Both the position numbers and the translations under genes were made by a program. This document shows, one piece after another, positions 26,552 to 36,209 of a DNA stretch of 64,000 nt (position 1 is its first letter; each line of letters starts with the position of its first letter). Source of the DNA: Marinifilaceae bacterium (GTDB taxonomy: Bacteria; Bacteroidota; Bacteroidia; Bacteroidales; Marinifilaceae); assembly GCA_025210485.1 (NCBI GenBank), contig JAOARN010000044.1, positions 1-64,000 of the forward strand, in the 5' to 3' direction. The notes under the pieces were generated by a model that ran no database searches, was not told the origin of the DNA, and worked only from the letters and a program-made list of their open reading frames with translations.

Positions 26552-28255
26552 ATGGATAAATTTACTAGATTAAAAGAAATTTTAAGTGAAAAAATACTTA
26601 TTCTTGATGGAGGAATGGGAACTATGATTAAATCTAAAAAACTAAATGAAAATGATTTTAAACATGAACTTTTTCCAAAGAATACAAAAAAATTGAAAGC
26701 TAATTATGATCTACTTAATCTCAGTAAACCTGATGTAATTGAGAATATTCATCTAGAATTTTTAAAATCAGGCTCGAATATCATAGCAACTAATAGTTTT
26801 AATTCCAACGCTATTTCTCAATCCAATTACAAAACAGAACATTTAGTAGAAAAACTAAATATAAGCTCAGTTGAAATAGCAAAAAAATCTATTGAAAGAC
26901 ATCACAAAGAAAATCCCGAATCAATTGTATTTATTGCTGGATCGGTAGGACCAACAAATAAATCTGTTTCAATGTCTCCCGATATAAAGGATCCATCTAG
27001 GCGCGATATCGACTTTGACAGCTTACACGAGGCATATAAAATACAGATATCGGCTCTGTTAAAATCAGGCATTGATCTTTTGCTTATCGAAACCGTATAC
27101 GATAGTCTAAATGGAAAGGCAGCAATCTACACAGCAAACCAACTGATGAAAGAACTGAATATCAGAGTTCCTATTGTGGTATCAGCTACCATTACAGAAG
27201 AGACAGGTAAATTAATTTCTGGTCAAAGTCTTGAAGCTTTTGTAAACAGTCTTAACAATCCAAATATTATTGCTTTTGGTCTAAACTGTTCTTTTGGAGC
27301 TGATAAAATGATTAGCCATATACAAAAGCTAGGAGAATTATCAGATAAATTTATTTGTGCTTATCCAAATGCTGGACTTCCGAACAAAGATGGTAGCTAT
27401 AACGAAAGCCCTGAAAGCCTATTTGAAAAGTTAAAAATATGTTTCGAAAAACAAGAAATAAATATAATTGGCGGTTGCTGTGGAACTAGACCTGAGCACA
27501 TTAGAAAATTAGCAGAGGAAACAAAAGTCTATAAGCCAAGACTATTATCAAAAAAGGAAAACAGACTAAAACTATCAGGTCTAGAAATGGTAATACATTC
27601 TGAAAAGGCTTTATTTGCAAGCAATATAAAAGTAGACAAAAAATACGCACCAGATAAAACCAAAATAATCGATCAAATAAAATTTGAGCTTAAAAAAGAA
27701 CACCAAATTATTAAACTTAATCTTGATGAATTAGGACTCGAATCAAATAACAAGATAAAATCTTTTTTTAATCTTTTTTCATCAAATCGCGAAGTAAACA
27801 AAAGTCCTTTAATATTAGAATCTAAAAAATGGGAAAATATAATTTATGCAGCTAAACATATTCAAGGAAAACCTATATTACGATGTTTCCCTCCAACAAC
27901 AGAGGATGAAGATTTTATAAACAAAGTCTTAGAATTAAAATACCTAAATCTTGCCATCGCAATAAAAGCTGTTCAGGATACAATAAACAATGACAGTTTG
28001 AATAAAAAAATTGACAGATTTGAAGGTATTTTCAATTTATTATCAGAAATAGAATTCGAACCAAATAATATCATATTTGATTTATCTGACAAAAAATTAA
28101 AAATCAATGAAATACTTAAAATCAATAAGATTATCAAAAACAAATTCAATAATTGCTTTTGTCTACTAGATATAAATGAAATCCAGAGTGAAAATATTCA
28201 AATGAAAACTTTAGAAACGGAAATTGATATAATCATAAGAAAACATATTAATTAG
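26552..28255 (+). CDS. Shortened MetH: homocysteine methyltransferase domain plus degenerate folate domain
   Basis: A 567-residue protein. Residues 1-330 are a homocysteine S-methyltransferase domain: ILDGGMGTM at 17-25, the first zinc Cys in GLNCSFG (245) and the Cys pair in GGCCGTRP (309-310). Residues 342-512 align with the pterin-binding domain of MetH by scattered blocks: SGLE, LNLDE, SKKW, IQGKPI and FEPNNIIFD. The folate-binding residues of that domain are not seen (the usual GERTN block is missing). The cobalamin-binding and SAM-activation domains are absent; full MetH has about 1,200 residues. It may take methyl from another donor or work with a separate B12 protein. It is last in the methionine operon, four bases after lysC. 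Confidence 0.85.
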   Translation: MDKFTRLKEILSEKILILDGGMGTMIKSKKLNENDFKHELFPKNTKKLKANYDLLNLSKPDVIENIHLEFLKSGSNIIATNSFNSNAISQSNYKTEHLVEKLNISSVEIAKKSIERHHKENPESIVFIAGSVGPTNKSVSMSPDIKDPSRRDIDFDSLHEAYKIQISALLKSGIDLLLIETVYDSLNGKAAIYTANQLMKELNIRVPIVVSATITEETGKLISGQSLEAFVNSLNNPNIIAFGLNCSFGADKMISHIQKLGELSDKFICAYPNAGLPNKDGSYNESPESLFEKLKICFEKQEINIIGGCCGTRPEHIRKLAEETKVYKPRLLSKKENRLKLSGLEMVIHSEKALFASNIKVDKKYAPDKTKIIDQIKFELKKEHQIIKLNLDELGLESNNKIKSFFNLFSSNREVNKSPLILESKKWENIIYAAKHIQGKPILRCFPPTTEDEDFINKVLELKYLNLAIAIKAVQDTINNDSLNKKIDRFEGIFNLLSEIEFEPNNIIFDLSDKKLKINEILKINKIIKNKFNNCFCLLDINEIQSENIQMKTLETEIDIIIRKHIN

Positions 28256-28319
28256 ATTAAATTGTAGATACAAAATTAAAAAAATAAGACAATGTATTTA
28301 TTAAATCTAAAATCTATAA

Positions 28320-28327
28320 TATATTTG
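28320..28327 (+). promoter_or_regulatory. -7 element of a possible metG promoter
   Basis: TATATTTG matches TAnnTTTG exactly. No clear -33 TTTG. If used, the metG leader would be about 230 bases and include the hairpin at 28379. Confidence 0.5.
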
Positions 28328-28378
28328 CAAACTAATTGAGACATAAGCACAAATTAAATGATCTCTATTAGTATTTGA

Positions 28379-28420
28379 AATAAAACACAGTCAATTTCTA
28401 ATCGAAATAGTGTTTTATAT
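28379..28420 (+). terminator. Hairpin after the methionine operon
   Basis: ATAAAACAC (28380-28388) pairs with GTGTTTTAT (28410-28418), with an inner ATTTC/GAAAT pair. A short T-rich tail follows. It could end the methionine operon, or act in the metG leader because it lies downstream of the -7 element at 28320. Confidence 0.6.
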
Positions 28421-28560
28421 TTAAAACCAAAACAAGATAATTTATTGTTTTTAATACTTGATTTATAGGTATGCTAATTTCATTTTTAAAAAATTACACT
28501 TACCCCATCTTGAAAACAATAATAATTTAAATGATATAAGAAACATAGATCTTTTTTACA

Positions 28561-30591
28561 ATGAAGAATTTTAAAAGAACCACAATTACCACTGCTTTGC
28601 CATATGCTAATGGACCTGTTCATATTGGTCACTTAGCAGGAGTTTATGTTCCAGCCGATATTTATGCTAGATACATGCGTATGAAAGGGCAAGAGGTTAT
28701 GCTTATCGGAGGTTCAGACGAACATGGTGTACCTATCACTATAAAGGCTCAAAAAGAATCTGTAACACCACAAGATATTGTAGACAAGTATCATAATATT
28801 ATAAAAAAATCATTCGAAGAATTTGGAATTTCTTTCGACGTATATTCTAGAACAAGTTCTGAAACACATCATAAAACAGCATCTGAATTTTTCAAAACAC
28901 TTCACGAAAAAGGTGAATTTATCGAAAAATCAAGCGAACAATATTACGATCCTATTGCAAAACAATTCCTTGCTGATAGATATATCACAGGTACCTGCCC
29001 TCACTGTAAATCAGAAGGAGCTTATGGTGACCAATGTGAGAGCTGTGGAACCTCACTAAACGCGACAGACCTAATCAATCCTAAATCTGCGATTACAGGT
29101 AATGTTCCAGAATTAAAAGAAACGAAACACTGGTTTTTACCTTTAGATAAATACGAAGGTTCACTTAAACAATGGATTTTAGAAGAACACAAAGAATGGA
29201 AACCAAATGTATATGGTCAATGTAAGTCATGGATTGACAACGGACTAATGCCTAGAGCCGTAACTCGTGATTTAAATTGGGGAGTACCTGTTCCTGTTGA
29301 AGGAGCTGACGGAAAAGTTCTTTATGTTTGGTTTGATGCACCAATTGGTTATATTTCTGCAACAAAAGAACACACTGAAGATTGGGAAAAATATTGGAAA
29401 TCAGAAGACACTAGATTACTTCATTTTATTGGTAAAGATAATATTGTATTTCACTGTATTATTTTCCCTGCCATGTTAAAGGCAGAGGGATCATATATAC
29501 TTCCTGATAATGTTCCTGCAAATGAATTTTTAAATCTTGAAGGAGATAAAATTTCAACTAGTAGAAACTGGGCTGTATGGTTACATGAATATCTTGAAGA
29601 GTTCCCTGGAAAACAAGATGTTTTGAGATACGTTCTGACTGCCAATGCTCCTGAAACAAAAGATAATGATTTCACTTGGAAAGATTTTCAAGCTAGAAAT
29701 AATAATGAATTGGTTGCAATTTTAGGAAATTTCGTAAATAGAGCTTTAGTACTAACTCACAAATATTTTGACGGAAAAGTTCCAGCTCAAAATGAACTTA
29801 ATGAATTTGACAAAGAGACTTTGGCTAGTATCAAGGAAATAGTTGCAGAAGTAGAAAAAGCTCTTGAAAACTTCCATTTCAGAGAGGCTTTAAAACAAGC
29901 AATGAACCTTGCAAGATTAGGAAACAAATATTTGGCTGACACTGAACCTTGGAAATTAATCAAAACTGACGAGGATAGAGTTAAAACTATTTTAAATATC
30001 TGTCTCCAAATTACAGCTAATCTATCTACATTAATTGCTCCATTTCTACCATTTACAGCTGAAAACTTACGTGAATTCCTTAACATTAAGGAAATCAACT
30101 GGGAAGATATGGGTGAAAATGTTCTAGAAAATGAACATAGCGTGAATAAACCAAAACTATTATTCGAAAAGATTGAAGATAGTACTATTCAGCAACAAGT
30201 AGATAAACTTCTTGCAACTAAAGAGTTAAACGAAGCTAATAATGCAACTATAGAACCAGCTAAAGACAATTGCAGTTTTGAAGACTTCTCAAAAAATGAT
30301 ATCAGAGTAGGAACAATTGTTGAAGCAGAAAAGCTAGCTAAAACTAAAAAACTTTTAAAATTAAAAGTTGATACTGGTCTAGATACTAGAACTATCATAT
30401 CAGGAATAGCAGAATTTTTCAAACCTGAAGATATCATAGGTAAACAAGTTTGCGTACTTGTTAACCTTGCTCCTAAAAAACTAAAAGGAGTCGAATCCCA
30501 AGGTATGATTTTAATGGCTGAAACTCCAACTGGCGAATTATGTTTTATATCTCCAGAAACAATGATTACTAATGGTTCTACTATAAGCTAA
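28561..30591 (+). CDS. metG: Methionyl-tRNA synthetase
   Basis: A 676-residue class I synthetase. It begins with [17 protein letters not shown] (HIGH motif near residues 21-24), has a zinc knuckle [18 protein letters not shown] near 146-163, and the KMSKS equivalent is KISTS near 332-336. The last 110 residues (about 565-676) are a tRNA-binding OB domain ([13 protein letters not shown], ending [16 protein letters not shown]). It charges tRNA-Met with methionine. It is adjacent to, but separately transcribed from, the methionine biosynthesis operon. Confidence 0.97.
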   Translation: MKNFKRTTITTALPYANGPVHIGHLAGVYVPADIYARYMRMKGQEVMLIGGSDEHGVPITIKAQKESVTPQDIVDKYHNIIKKSFEEFGISFDVYSRTSSETHHKTASEFFKTLHEKGEFIEKSSEQYYDPIAKQFLADRYITGTCPHCKSEGAYGDQCESCGTSLNATDLINPKSAITGNVPELKETKHWFLPLDKYEGSLKQWILEEHKEWKPNVYGQCKSWIDNGLMPRAVTRDLNWGVPVPVEGADGKVLYVWFDAPIGYISATKEHTEDWEKYWKSEDTRLLHFIGKDNIVFHCIIFPAMLKAEGSYILPDNVPANEFLNLEGDKISTSRNWAVWLHEYLEEFPGKQDVLRYVLTANAPETKDNDFTWKDFQARNNNELVAILGNFVNRALVLTHKYFDGKVPAQNELNEFDKETLASIKEIVAEVEKALENFHFREALKQAMNLARLGNKYLADTEPWKLIKTDEDRVKTILNICLQITANLSTLIAPFLPFTAENLREFLNIKEINWEDMGENVLENEHSVNKPKLLFEKIEDSTIQQQVDKLLATKELNEANNATIEPAKDNCSFEDFSKNDIRVGTIVEAEKLAKTKKLLKLKVDTGLDTRTIISGIAEFFKPEDIIGKQVCVLVNLAPKKLKGVESQGMILMAETPTGELCFISPETMITNGSTIS

Positions 30592-30609
30592 TTATTGTAT
30601 AAAATATAT

Positions 30610-30655
30610 CAAAAGTCCAATATTCTATTTTTATAGATATTGGACTTTTTTTTAT
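30610..30655 (+). terminator. Intrinsic terminator of metG
   Basis: AAAGTCCAATAT and ATATTGGACTTT pair, followed by a T run. Confidence 0.92.
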
Positions 30656-30736
30656 TTCTTAACTTTGAACAGGATTTTTTGTGAATTTTTTAAAACTATT
30701 GCATTCTCTAGTTACTCCAAAATAACAGAATTGAAT

Positions 30737-30766
30737 ATTGGTTTCTATTTTAAAATAGAAACCAAT
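30737..30766. repeat. Perfect 30-bp palindrome upstream of apbE
   Basis: ATTGGTTTCTATTTT (30737-30751) is followed directly by its reverse complement. The centre lies about 97 bases before the apbE start. It has no T tract, and metG already has a terminator, so an operator or a DNA cruciform is possible. Confidence 0.7.
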
Positions 30767-30848
30767 GATACCAAGCTTACATTTTCATAAATAATATATA
30801 CGAAGAATTAACAGTTTAAATTATAGATACAAATAAAAACCAAAAAAA

Positions 30849-31853
30849 ATGAATAATAGAATAAAAATATTATGCTTATTCTTTTCTTTTATATTTTTCT
30901 TTTCATGCAAAAGTAAAAATGAAAAATACTACAAGCATAGAGGTCAAGTTTTCGGAACTTTTTATTCAATAATATACGAAAGTAACAATAAGGATTTGTT
31001 CGATGAAATTCAGGAGAAATTTAAAGAATATGACTATTCACTTTCTAACTATAATAAGGAGTCAGTAGTTTCGAAAATAAATACAAATGAAAGTAATCAC
31101 ACCGATAAATATCTGAGATATATGCTAAAATTATCAAAGGAAATTTCGAAAAATACCGACGGTGCATTTGACATAACAGTAGCTCCCTTGGTAAATGCAT
31201 GGGGATTTGGCTTTAAAACTTCTGAGTTTCCAGATAGTACCGCAATTGACAGCATGAAAACATTTGTTGGTTTTGAAAAAATACAGCTAATTGACTCAAT
31301 AGTAAAAAAAGATGATTCGAGAGTAATAATTGACTTAAGTGCTATCGCAAAAGGCTATGCTTGTGATGTAATTGCTGATTTATTGGAAGATCATAAAATT
31401 GATAATTACATGATAGAAATTGGGGGTGAAATTCGCTGTAAGGGGAAAAGCAGTAAAAATAAAAACTGGAGAATAGGTATAGATAAACCTTTCGACGATA
31501 AAACAGGACTAAATCATGGCATCGAGGCTATTGTCAAAATGAATTCAGGGGCTATGGCTACATCAGGAAACTATCGCCAATTCTACTACAAAGATGGGAA
31601 AAAATATTCCCACACTATAGACCCTGTAAGTGGTTACCCTGTTTCTCACAATTTGCTTTCGACAACAGTTGTAGCAAATAATTGCGCCACTGCTGACGCA
31701 TATGCTACAGCATTCATGGTAATGGGAAAAGACAAGGTGATTAATTTCCTTAAATCTAACAAAGAGATTAATGCACTACTCATTTATGAAAACAATGAGG
31801 GGAAATTAAGCACCTATATTTCTGAAGGAATGAAAAATATGATTCAAAAATAA
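30849..31853 (+). CDS. apbE: FAD:protein FMN transferase (lipoprotein)
   Basis: A 334-residue predicted lipoprotein: hydrophobic signal at about residues 5-20, lipobox ending FFSC, then KSK. The mature part is ApbE-like: TFYSIIY near the start, the block VAPLVNAWGFG near 113-123, IDLSAIAKGYACDVI near 161-175, IEIGGEIRCKGKS, and GAMATSGNYRQFYYKDG with SHTIDPVSGYP near 235-270. ApbE attaches FMN to Ser/Thr of target proteins such as Nqr/Rnf subunits, using FAD and Mg. No Rnf or Nqr genes are in this window. A conspicuous palindrome is upstream at 30737. It converges with the response regulator gene with a gap of eight bases. Confidence 0.94.
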   Translation: MNNRIKILCLFFSFIFFFSCKSKNEKYYKHRGQVFGTFYSIIYESNNKDLFDEIQEKFKEYDYSLSNYNKESVVSKINTNESNHTDKYLRYMLKLSKEISKNTDGAFDITVAPLVNAWGFGFKTSEFPDSTAIDSMKTFVGFEKIQLIDSIVKKDDSRVIIDLSAIAKGYACDVIADLLEDHKIDNYMIEIGGEIRCKGKSSKNKNWRIGIDKPFDDKTGLNHGIEAIVKMNSGAMATSGNYRQFYYKDGKKYSHTIDPVSGYPVSHNLLSTTVVANNCATADAYATAFMVMGKDKVINFLKSNKEINALLIYENNEGKLSTYISEGMKNMIQK

Positions 31854-31861
31854 TATTTATT

Positions 31862-32344
31862 TTAAATCTCAAAATTAAGAGAGGAAGTTGAAGAAGTGAA
31901 AGGAATCGACTTCCCTCTTTCTAAATTCAAGTTAACTTCATCAGAATTACCATCTCCAAAGAAATTCTCGATTGTATCTAGTAATTCTTCAAATCTAATC
32001 GGTTTAGCAAGATATGCATCACAACCTGAACTTAATATTTTTTCTTTATCTCCTTCAAGTGCATAAGCAGTTTGAGCAACAATAATAATATCCTTTCTAA
32101 TGTTTTTTATTTTCTCAGTTGCTTCACAACCATCCATTATTGGTAAACGAATATCCATTAAAATTATGTCAATATCTTGATCTGTAGAAATAATATCTAC
32201 AGCTTCTTTTCCATTTTTTGCCCACTGAAGTACCGCGCCTGTTCTATTTAAAGCCGCCTCAAAAAACATGTTATTAATCTCCTCGTCTTCAACGATTAAA
32301 ATCTTTTTGTCACTCCAATTATACTTTCGACCTATTGAACTCAT
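31862..32344 (-). CDS. Stand-alone response regulator receiver protein
   Basis: A 160-residue protein consisting of a receiver domain (about residues 13-130) plus a short tail. The acidic pair is in VEDEE near 18-22, the phosphorylated Asp is in LMDIRLPIMDG near 60-70, the Thr switch is in AQTAYA and the conserved Lys is in LAKPIRFEEL. There is no DNA-binding or enzyme output domain, so it resembles CheY-like or phosphorelay intermediates fed by hybrid kinases. No kinase gene is near. The 30-residue C-terminal tail is Ser/Thr-rich and probably disordered. The gap to nth upstream is 234 bases. Confidence 0.93.
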   Translation of the reverse strand: MSSIGRKYNWSDKKILIVEDEEINNMFFEAALNRTGAVLQWAKNGKEAVDIISTDQDIDIILMDIRLPIMDGCEATEKIKNIRKDIIIVAQTAYALEGDKEKILSSGCDAYLAKPIRFEELLDTIENFFGDGNSDEVNLNLERGKSIPFTSSTSSLNFEI

Positions 32345-32578
32345 AAAATCAAATTTTGGGGTTTGAATGCTCTAAAGATACAAATTTTGAATAAAGGAAA
32401 GAATATTAACAGTATTTTAAATATAAATATGTTAATCAATTTCATTATCAACAACTAAACTTAATAAGATTAATCCATACAAACAGGTCTTTCACAACAA
32501 CTTTATTAAGTTTAATGTAATTAATTCTATATATGATAAATTACTTTTACTTTACTACAGATATTAGTCTTTTGATTA

Positions 32579-33214
32579 TTACAACTTAGAAAAAAACTTA
32601 CAATACTCTGTAATTCCACATTTCTCACATTTGGGTTTACGTGCCATACATATATATCTTCCATGCAAAATAAGCCAATGATGTGCCCTAGGTAACAATT
32701 CGGCCTTTATATTTTTAACTAGCTGTTTTTCTGTTTCAAGAACTGAACAATCTTTTTTTGTTAATCCAATTCGTTGAGCCACTCTATACACATGCGTATC
32801 CACTGCCATCGCAGGCTTATCAAAAATCACTGAAACTATCACATTAGCAGTTTTTCTACCTACTCCAGGTAATTTTTGTAAATCCGAAATATTATCAGGA
32901 ACAATCGAATCAAACTCTTCAACTAAAATTTTTGACATTCCTGCCAAATGTTTAGCCTTATTGTTTGGGTAAGAACATGACCTAATATAGAACAAAATCT
33001 CATCCACACTTGCCAAGGATAATGCAAATGGGTCAGGATATTTTCTAAACAAATCAGGAGTAATTTGATTCACTCTTTTATCTGTGCATTGAGCTGAGAG
33101 AATTACTGCAACTAGCAATTCGTATGGATTAGAATAGTTCAATTCGGTTTTAGGTTCAGGCATATTCTCCAAAAACCAATTAACTATATTATTATATCTG
33201 TCCTTCAACAACAT
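32579..33214 (-). CDS. nth: Endonuclease III
   Basis: A 211-residue DNA glycosylase/AP lyase from the ATG at 33214 (MLLKDRYNN). An in-frame ATG at 33253 would add 13 residues before the family's normal start. The helix-hairpin-helix is LPGVGRKTANVI near 112-123, the catalytic Lys lies in the LSAQCTDKRVN block near 42-52, and the catalytic Asp is in VDTHVYRVAQRIGL near 137-150. The iron-sulfur ligands are C-x6-C-x2-C-x5-C at the end (CMARKPKCEKCGITEYC). It removes oxidised pyrimidines in base excision repair. Confidence 0.96.
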   Translation of the reverse strand: MLLKDRYNNIVNWFLENMPEPKTELNYSNPYELLVAVILSAQCTDKRVNQITPDLFRKYPDPFALSLASVDEILFYIRSCSYPNNKAKHLAGMSKILVEEFDSIVPDNISDLQKLPGVGRKTANVIVSVIFDKPAMAVDTHVYRVAQRIGLTKKDCSVLETEKQLVKNIKAELLPRAHHWLILHGRYICMARKPKCEKCGITEYCKFFSKL

Positions 33215-34175
33215 GTTTTTTAAATTTAATATATAAAAGTAACAAGAATACAAAACTTTACTGAATTAACATTCAATTATCGACTATAATATAAGCCTGC
33301 TATCTAAATCTCAAAAACGAACTTAGTAAATCGTATAAACTAAACAACTGAAATTGTTCATCTTAATTATTAATAACAAAAATAAACACATTATAAAATC
33401 ATACATAATCAGAATTGATATATAATAATAATGGTCATTCTCAAGTCACACTGTATATCAGTTCAATATATTCAGAGATTAATCAAAACAAAACTAGTAT
33501 TAAAAAAAAACTAGTAGTCCATTTTAAGAAATAGCTTAAATATTAAGATTAAAACTTTAGCTTTATTTCAATAATAAGAGAAAAGAGCCAGAGTATTTAA
33601 TAAATGGTAGGGTTAGAATTATACTTCCTACAAAAATCATTTTTTTTGAAGAGATAGCATGTTTCACAACATATCGAACTGATTCATGCTGTTTAGGATT
33701 GCTTTTTTTTTGACAATAGGAATATTTTCTCAGCAAAATAGGCTATAAGTCCAATATAATAAGGGAAACACTATAGTTTTATCTAATTGATTATCTGTTG
33801 GCTTGTTTAATTCATTACAGGAAATAATCTGAATGACAATTAAAAAAAAGTAAACAAATTAAAGCTTGTATTTTTATTTACTATTGCTTTATTATGTATA
33901 TTATTTTAAGCATAAAAACTCAGCTATCGTATTGATTTTTTTGTTATTAAAACAGATATTTTATTTACATAATAGATATTCTAAAAAAGTTATATTGTTG
34001 ATTTTGTGTTACTTAAGTATTCTATTTTTGTTAATACTTATATATCACCTAAATAGCTAGTTTTATTATTTTTTTTGAAAGTATATTTTGAAATAGTTTT
34101 TTTTTTCCAAATTATTTACAATCTTGCGGAGAGAAAAATGGGCATATATGATTTTTATAAAACACTGAATAAGAG
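33215..34175. other. Long gap upstream of dnaA, no clear origin
   Basis: A gap of 961 very AT-rich bases between nth (minus) and dnaA (plus). It has poly-T and poly-A runs but no cluster of TTATCCACA-type DnaA boxes that I can see; a 64-codon frame at 33866 is Leu/Ile/Tyr-rich and probably random. The origin may or may not be here. Confidence 0.5.
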
Positions 34176-35606
34176 ATGGATAGCAACCACATTCATATTT
34201 GGCATAATTGCTTGGCTGTAATAAAAGACAATGTTCCACCGGTTAGTTTCAAAACCTGGTTCGAGCCCATTGTACCCATTAATCTGGAAGGCAACGTCTT
34301 AACATTACAAGTACCAAGTCATTTCTTTTATGAGTATCTTGAAGAACAATATATAGATATATTAAGAAAAACATTAAAACGAGAAATTGGACCAAAAGCC
34401 AAGCTCGAATATAGTGTTTTAATTGACAATACCTCAGCTGCAAAACAAATGAAGCCTGCAACTGTTGTTATGCCAGCTAATGTAAATAATAATACATCTA
34501 ATAAATACAATTCAAATACAAAAAAAGAATCAGAAGGAATAGCCAATCCTTTCGTTATACCAGGAATTCAAAAGATTCAAATTGACTCACAATTGAATCC
34601 TGAGTATACATTAGATAATTTTGTAGAGGGGGACTGCAACAGACTTGCTAGATCAGCAGGTGCTGCGGTAGCAGAAAATCCAGGGGGGACAGCTTTCAAT
34701 CCATTAGTTTTATACGGTGATTCTGGATTGGGAAAAACACATTTAGCTCAGGCAATTGGTTTGGATGCAAAACAAAAGAATAAAGAGAAATCTATTCTTT
34801 ATGTTAGTGCAAATAAATTCCAAACACAATTTACTGAAGCTATTCGTAATAATAATAAAAATGATTTCCTTCATTTCTATCAAATGATAGATGTGTTGAT
34901 TATTGATGATATTCAAGAATTAGCAGGTAAGGAAAAAACACAAAATACATTTTTCCATATTTTCAACCATTTACATCAAACAGGTAAACAGTTGATTATC
35001 ACTTCTGATAAACCGCCTGTTGAGTTAAAAGGTATGGAAAATCGTTTACTTTCTAGATTTAAATGGGGACTTTCGGCTGATTTACAAAATCCTGATTACG
35101 ACACTCGTATTCATATTTTGAAACAAAAAGCTTATAAGGACGGTATTTCTATCACGGATGAAGTTGTTGAATTCTTGGCAACACATATAGTAAACAATGT
35201 AAGAGAATTAGAAGGGGCATTAATCTCACTATTAGCTCAATCAACTCTCAACAAGAGAGAAATTAACATTGAGCTTGCAGCTGAAATCATTAATAAACTT
35301 GTTAAGCCTGTTAGTAGAGAAATTTCTGTTAGTTATATTCAGAAAGTTGTTTGCGAACACTTCAATCTACCTGTTGAAGTTCTTCAACAAAAATCTCGTA
35401 AGAGAGAGATTGTTCAGGCAAGACAAATTGCAATGTACTTTTCTAAAAATCTAACTAAAGCATCACTTTCTTCTATCGGGTCACAGATTGGTAAAAAAGA
35501 TCATGCTACTGTTTTACATGCATGCAAAACAGTAAAAAATCTTAAAGAGACTAATAATGATTTTAGAGCTCAATTGAATGAAATTGATAAAAAATTAAAA
35601 GTATAA
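34176..35606 (+). CDS. dnaA: Chromosomal replication initiator protein DnaA
   Basis: A 476-residue initiator with the normal four domains. Domain I (about 1-80) starts with HIWHNCLAVIKDNVPPVSFKTWFEP; a Ser/Asn/Lys-rich linker follows (about 85-130). The AAA+ domain has Walker A GDSGLGKTHLAQ near 182-193 and Walker B VLIIDDIQELAG near 240-251. Domain IV at the C-terminus has the box-binding signature KKDHATVLHACKTV near 443-456. DnaA binds DnaA boxes and opens the origin. The DNA upstream is AT-rich but shows no obvious box cluster. It is followed after 3 bases by yigZ. Confidence 0.97.
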   Translation: MDSNHIHIWHNCLAVIKDNVPPVSFKTWFEPIVPINLEGNVLTLQVPSHFFYEYLEEQYIDILRKTLKREIGPKAKLEYSVLIDNTSAAKQMKPATVVMPANVNNNTSNKYNSNTKKESEGIANPFVIPGIQKIQIDSQLNPEYTLDNFVEGDCNRLARSAGAAVAENPGGTAFNPLVLYGDSGLGKTHLAQAIGLDAKQKNKEKSILYVSANKFQTQFTEAIRNNNKNDFLHFYQMIDVLIIDDIQELAGKEKTQNTFFHIFNHLHQTGKQLIITSDKPPVELKGMENRLLSRFKWGLSADLQNPDYDTRIHILKQKAYKDGISITDEVVEFLATHIVNNVRELEGALISLLAQSTLNKREINIELAAEIINKLVKPVSREISVSYIQKVVCEHFNLPVEVLQQKSRKREIVQARQIAMYFSKNLTKASLSSIGSQIGKKDHATVLHACKTVKNLKETNNDFRAQLNEIDKKLKV

Positions 35607-35609
35607 AAA

Positions 35610-36209
35610 TTGGCTGAAGCTGATAAATACAATACAATTGAATCTACTTCTGAAGGTCTATATAAAGAAAAAGGAAGTAAATTCATTTCTTACATTTATA
35701 GTATTTCTTCTTTAGATCAAGTTAAAACAATAGTAACTGATTTAAAGAAGGAATATTATGATGCTAGGCATCATTGTTATGCATATAGTTTAGGTGTTGA
35801 AAAGCCAGAAACTAGAGCTGTTGATGATGGTGAACCTTCCTCTACCGCTGGTAAGCCTATATTGGGTCAAATCAAATCAAACAATCTATCAGATGTTCTT
35901 ATTGTTGTTGTTAGATATTTTGGTGGAACTAAACTTGGTGCTAGTGGTTTAATACGAGCATACAAAGCTGCTGCTGCCGATGCAATTGAAAATTCAAATA
36001 TCATAGAGAAAAAACTGCAAGAAAAAATCGAGATTCAATTCCCTTACAAGCAGATGAATAGAATTATGAAAATTATTAAGGATTTTGATCTTGAAATAAT
36101 CAGCACTGATTTTCAAATAATATGTAATGCGACTGTAAGTGTTGATAAAAGTGATGCTCCCAAATTTATAGATATTTTCAACAAACTTGATTCGGTTAGC
36201 GCTAAATAA
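35610..36209 (+). CDS. yigZ: YigZ/IMPACT-family protein
   Basis: A 199-residue protein. It begins at a TTG codon three bases after the dnaA stop; no upstream or nearby in-frame ATG covers the conserved start, so TTG is the most plausible initiation codon. The UPF0029/IMPACT domain is at residues 10-115: KGSKFISYIY, DARHHCYAYSLG, DDGEPSSTAGKPIL, VVVRYFGGTKLGASGLIRAY. A C-terminal DUF1949-like ferredoxin fold follows. Bacterial YigZ is thought to bind nucleic acids or proteins; the role is not settled. Likely in one transcript with dnaA. Confidence 0.92.
   Translation: MAEADKYNTIESTSEGLYKEKGSKFISYIYSISSLDQVKTIVTDLKKEYYDARHHCYAYSLGVEKPETRAVDDGEPSSTAGKPILGQIKSNNLSDVLIVVVRYFGGTKLGASGLIRAYKAAAADAIENSNIIEKKLQEKIEIQFPYKQMNRIMKIIKDFDLEIISTDFQIICNATVSVDKSDAPKFIDIFNKLDSVSAK

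Larger units (their letters stand above)
28256..28560 (+). other. Intergenic region between metH-like gene and metG
   Basis: It holds a -7 promoter element at 28320 and a hairpin at 28379-28420, described separately. I see no gene. Confidence 0.6.

Noticed and set aside
28256-28560. T-box or second SAM riboswitch before metG
   Set aside because: None of the conserved T-box or SAM-I blocks are present; only a simple hairpin is seen.
32445-32453. TTATCAACA, one mismatch from a DnaA box (also at 53684)
   Set aside because: Single isolated copies far from each other and not next to dnaA; chance is likely in AT-rich DNA.
33866-34060. 64-codon open frame upstream of dnaA
   Set aside because: Composed of Leu, Ile, Tyr, Phe and Lys as expected from AT-rich random sequence, no conserved motif, and no clear promoter.
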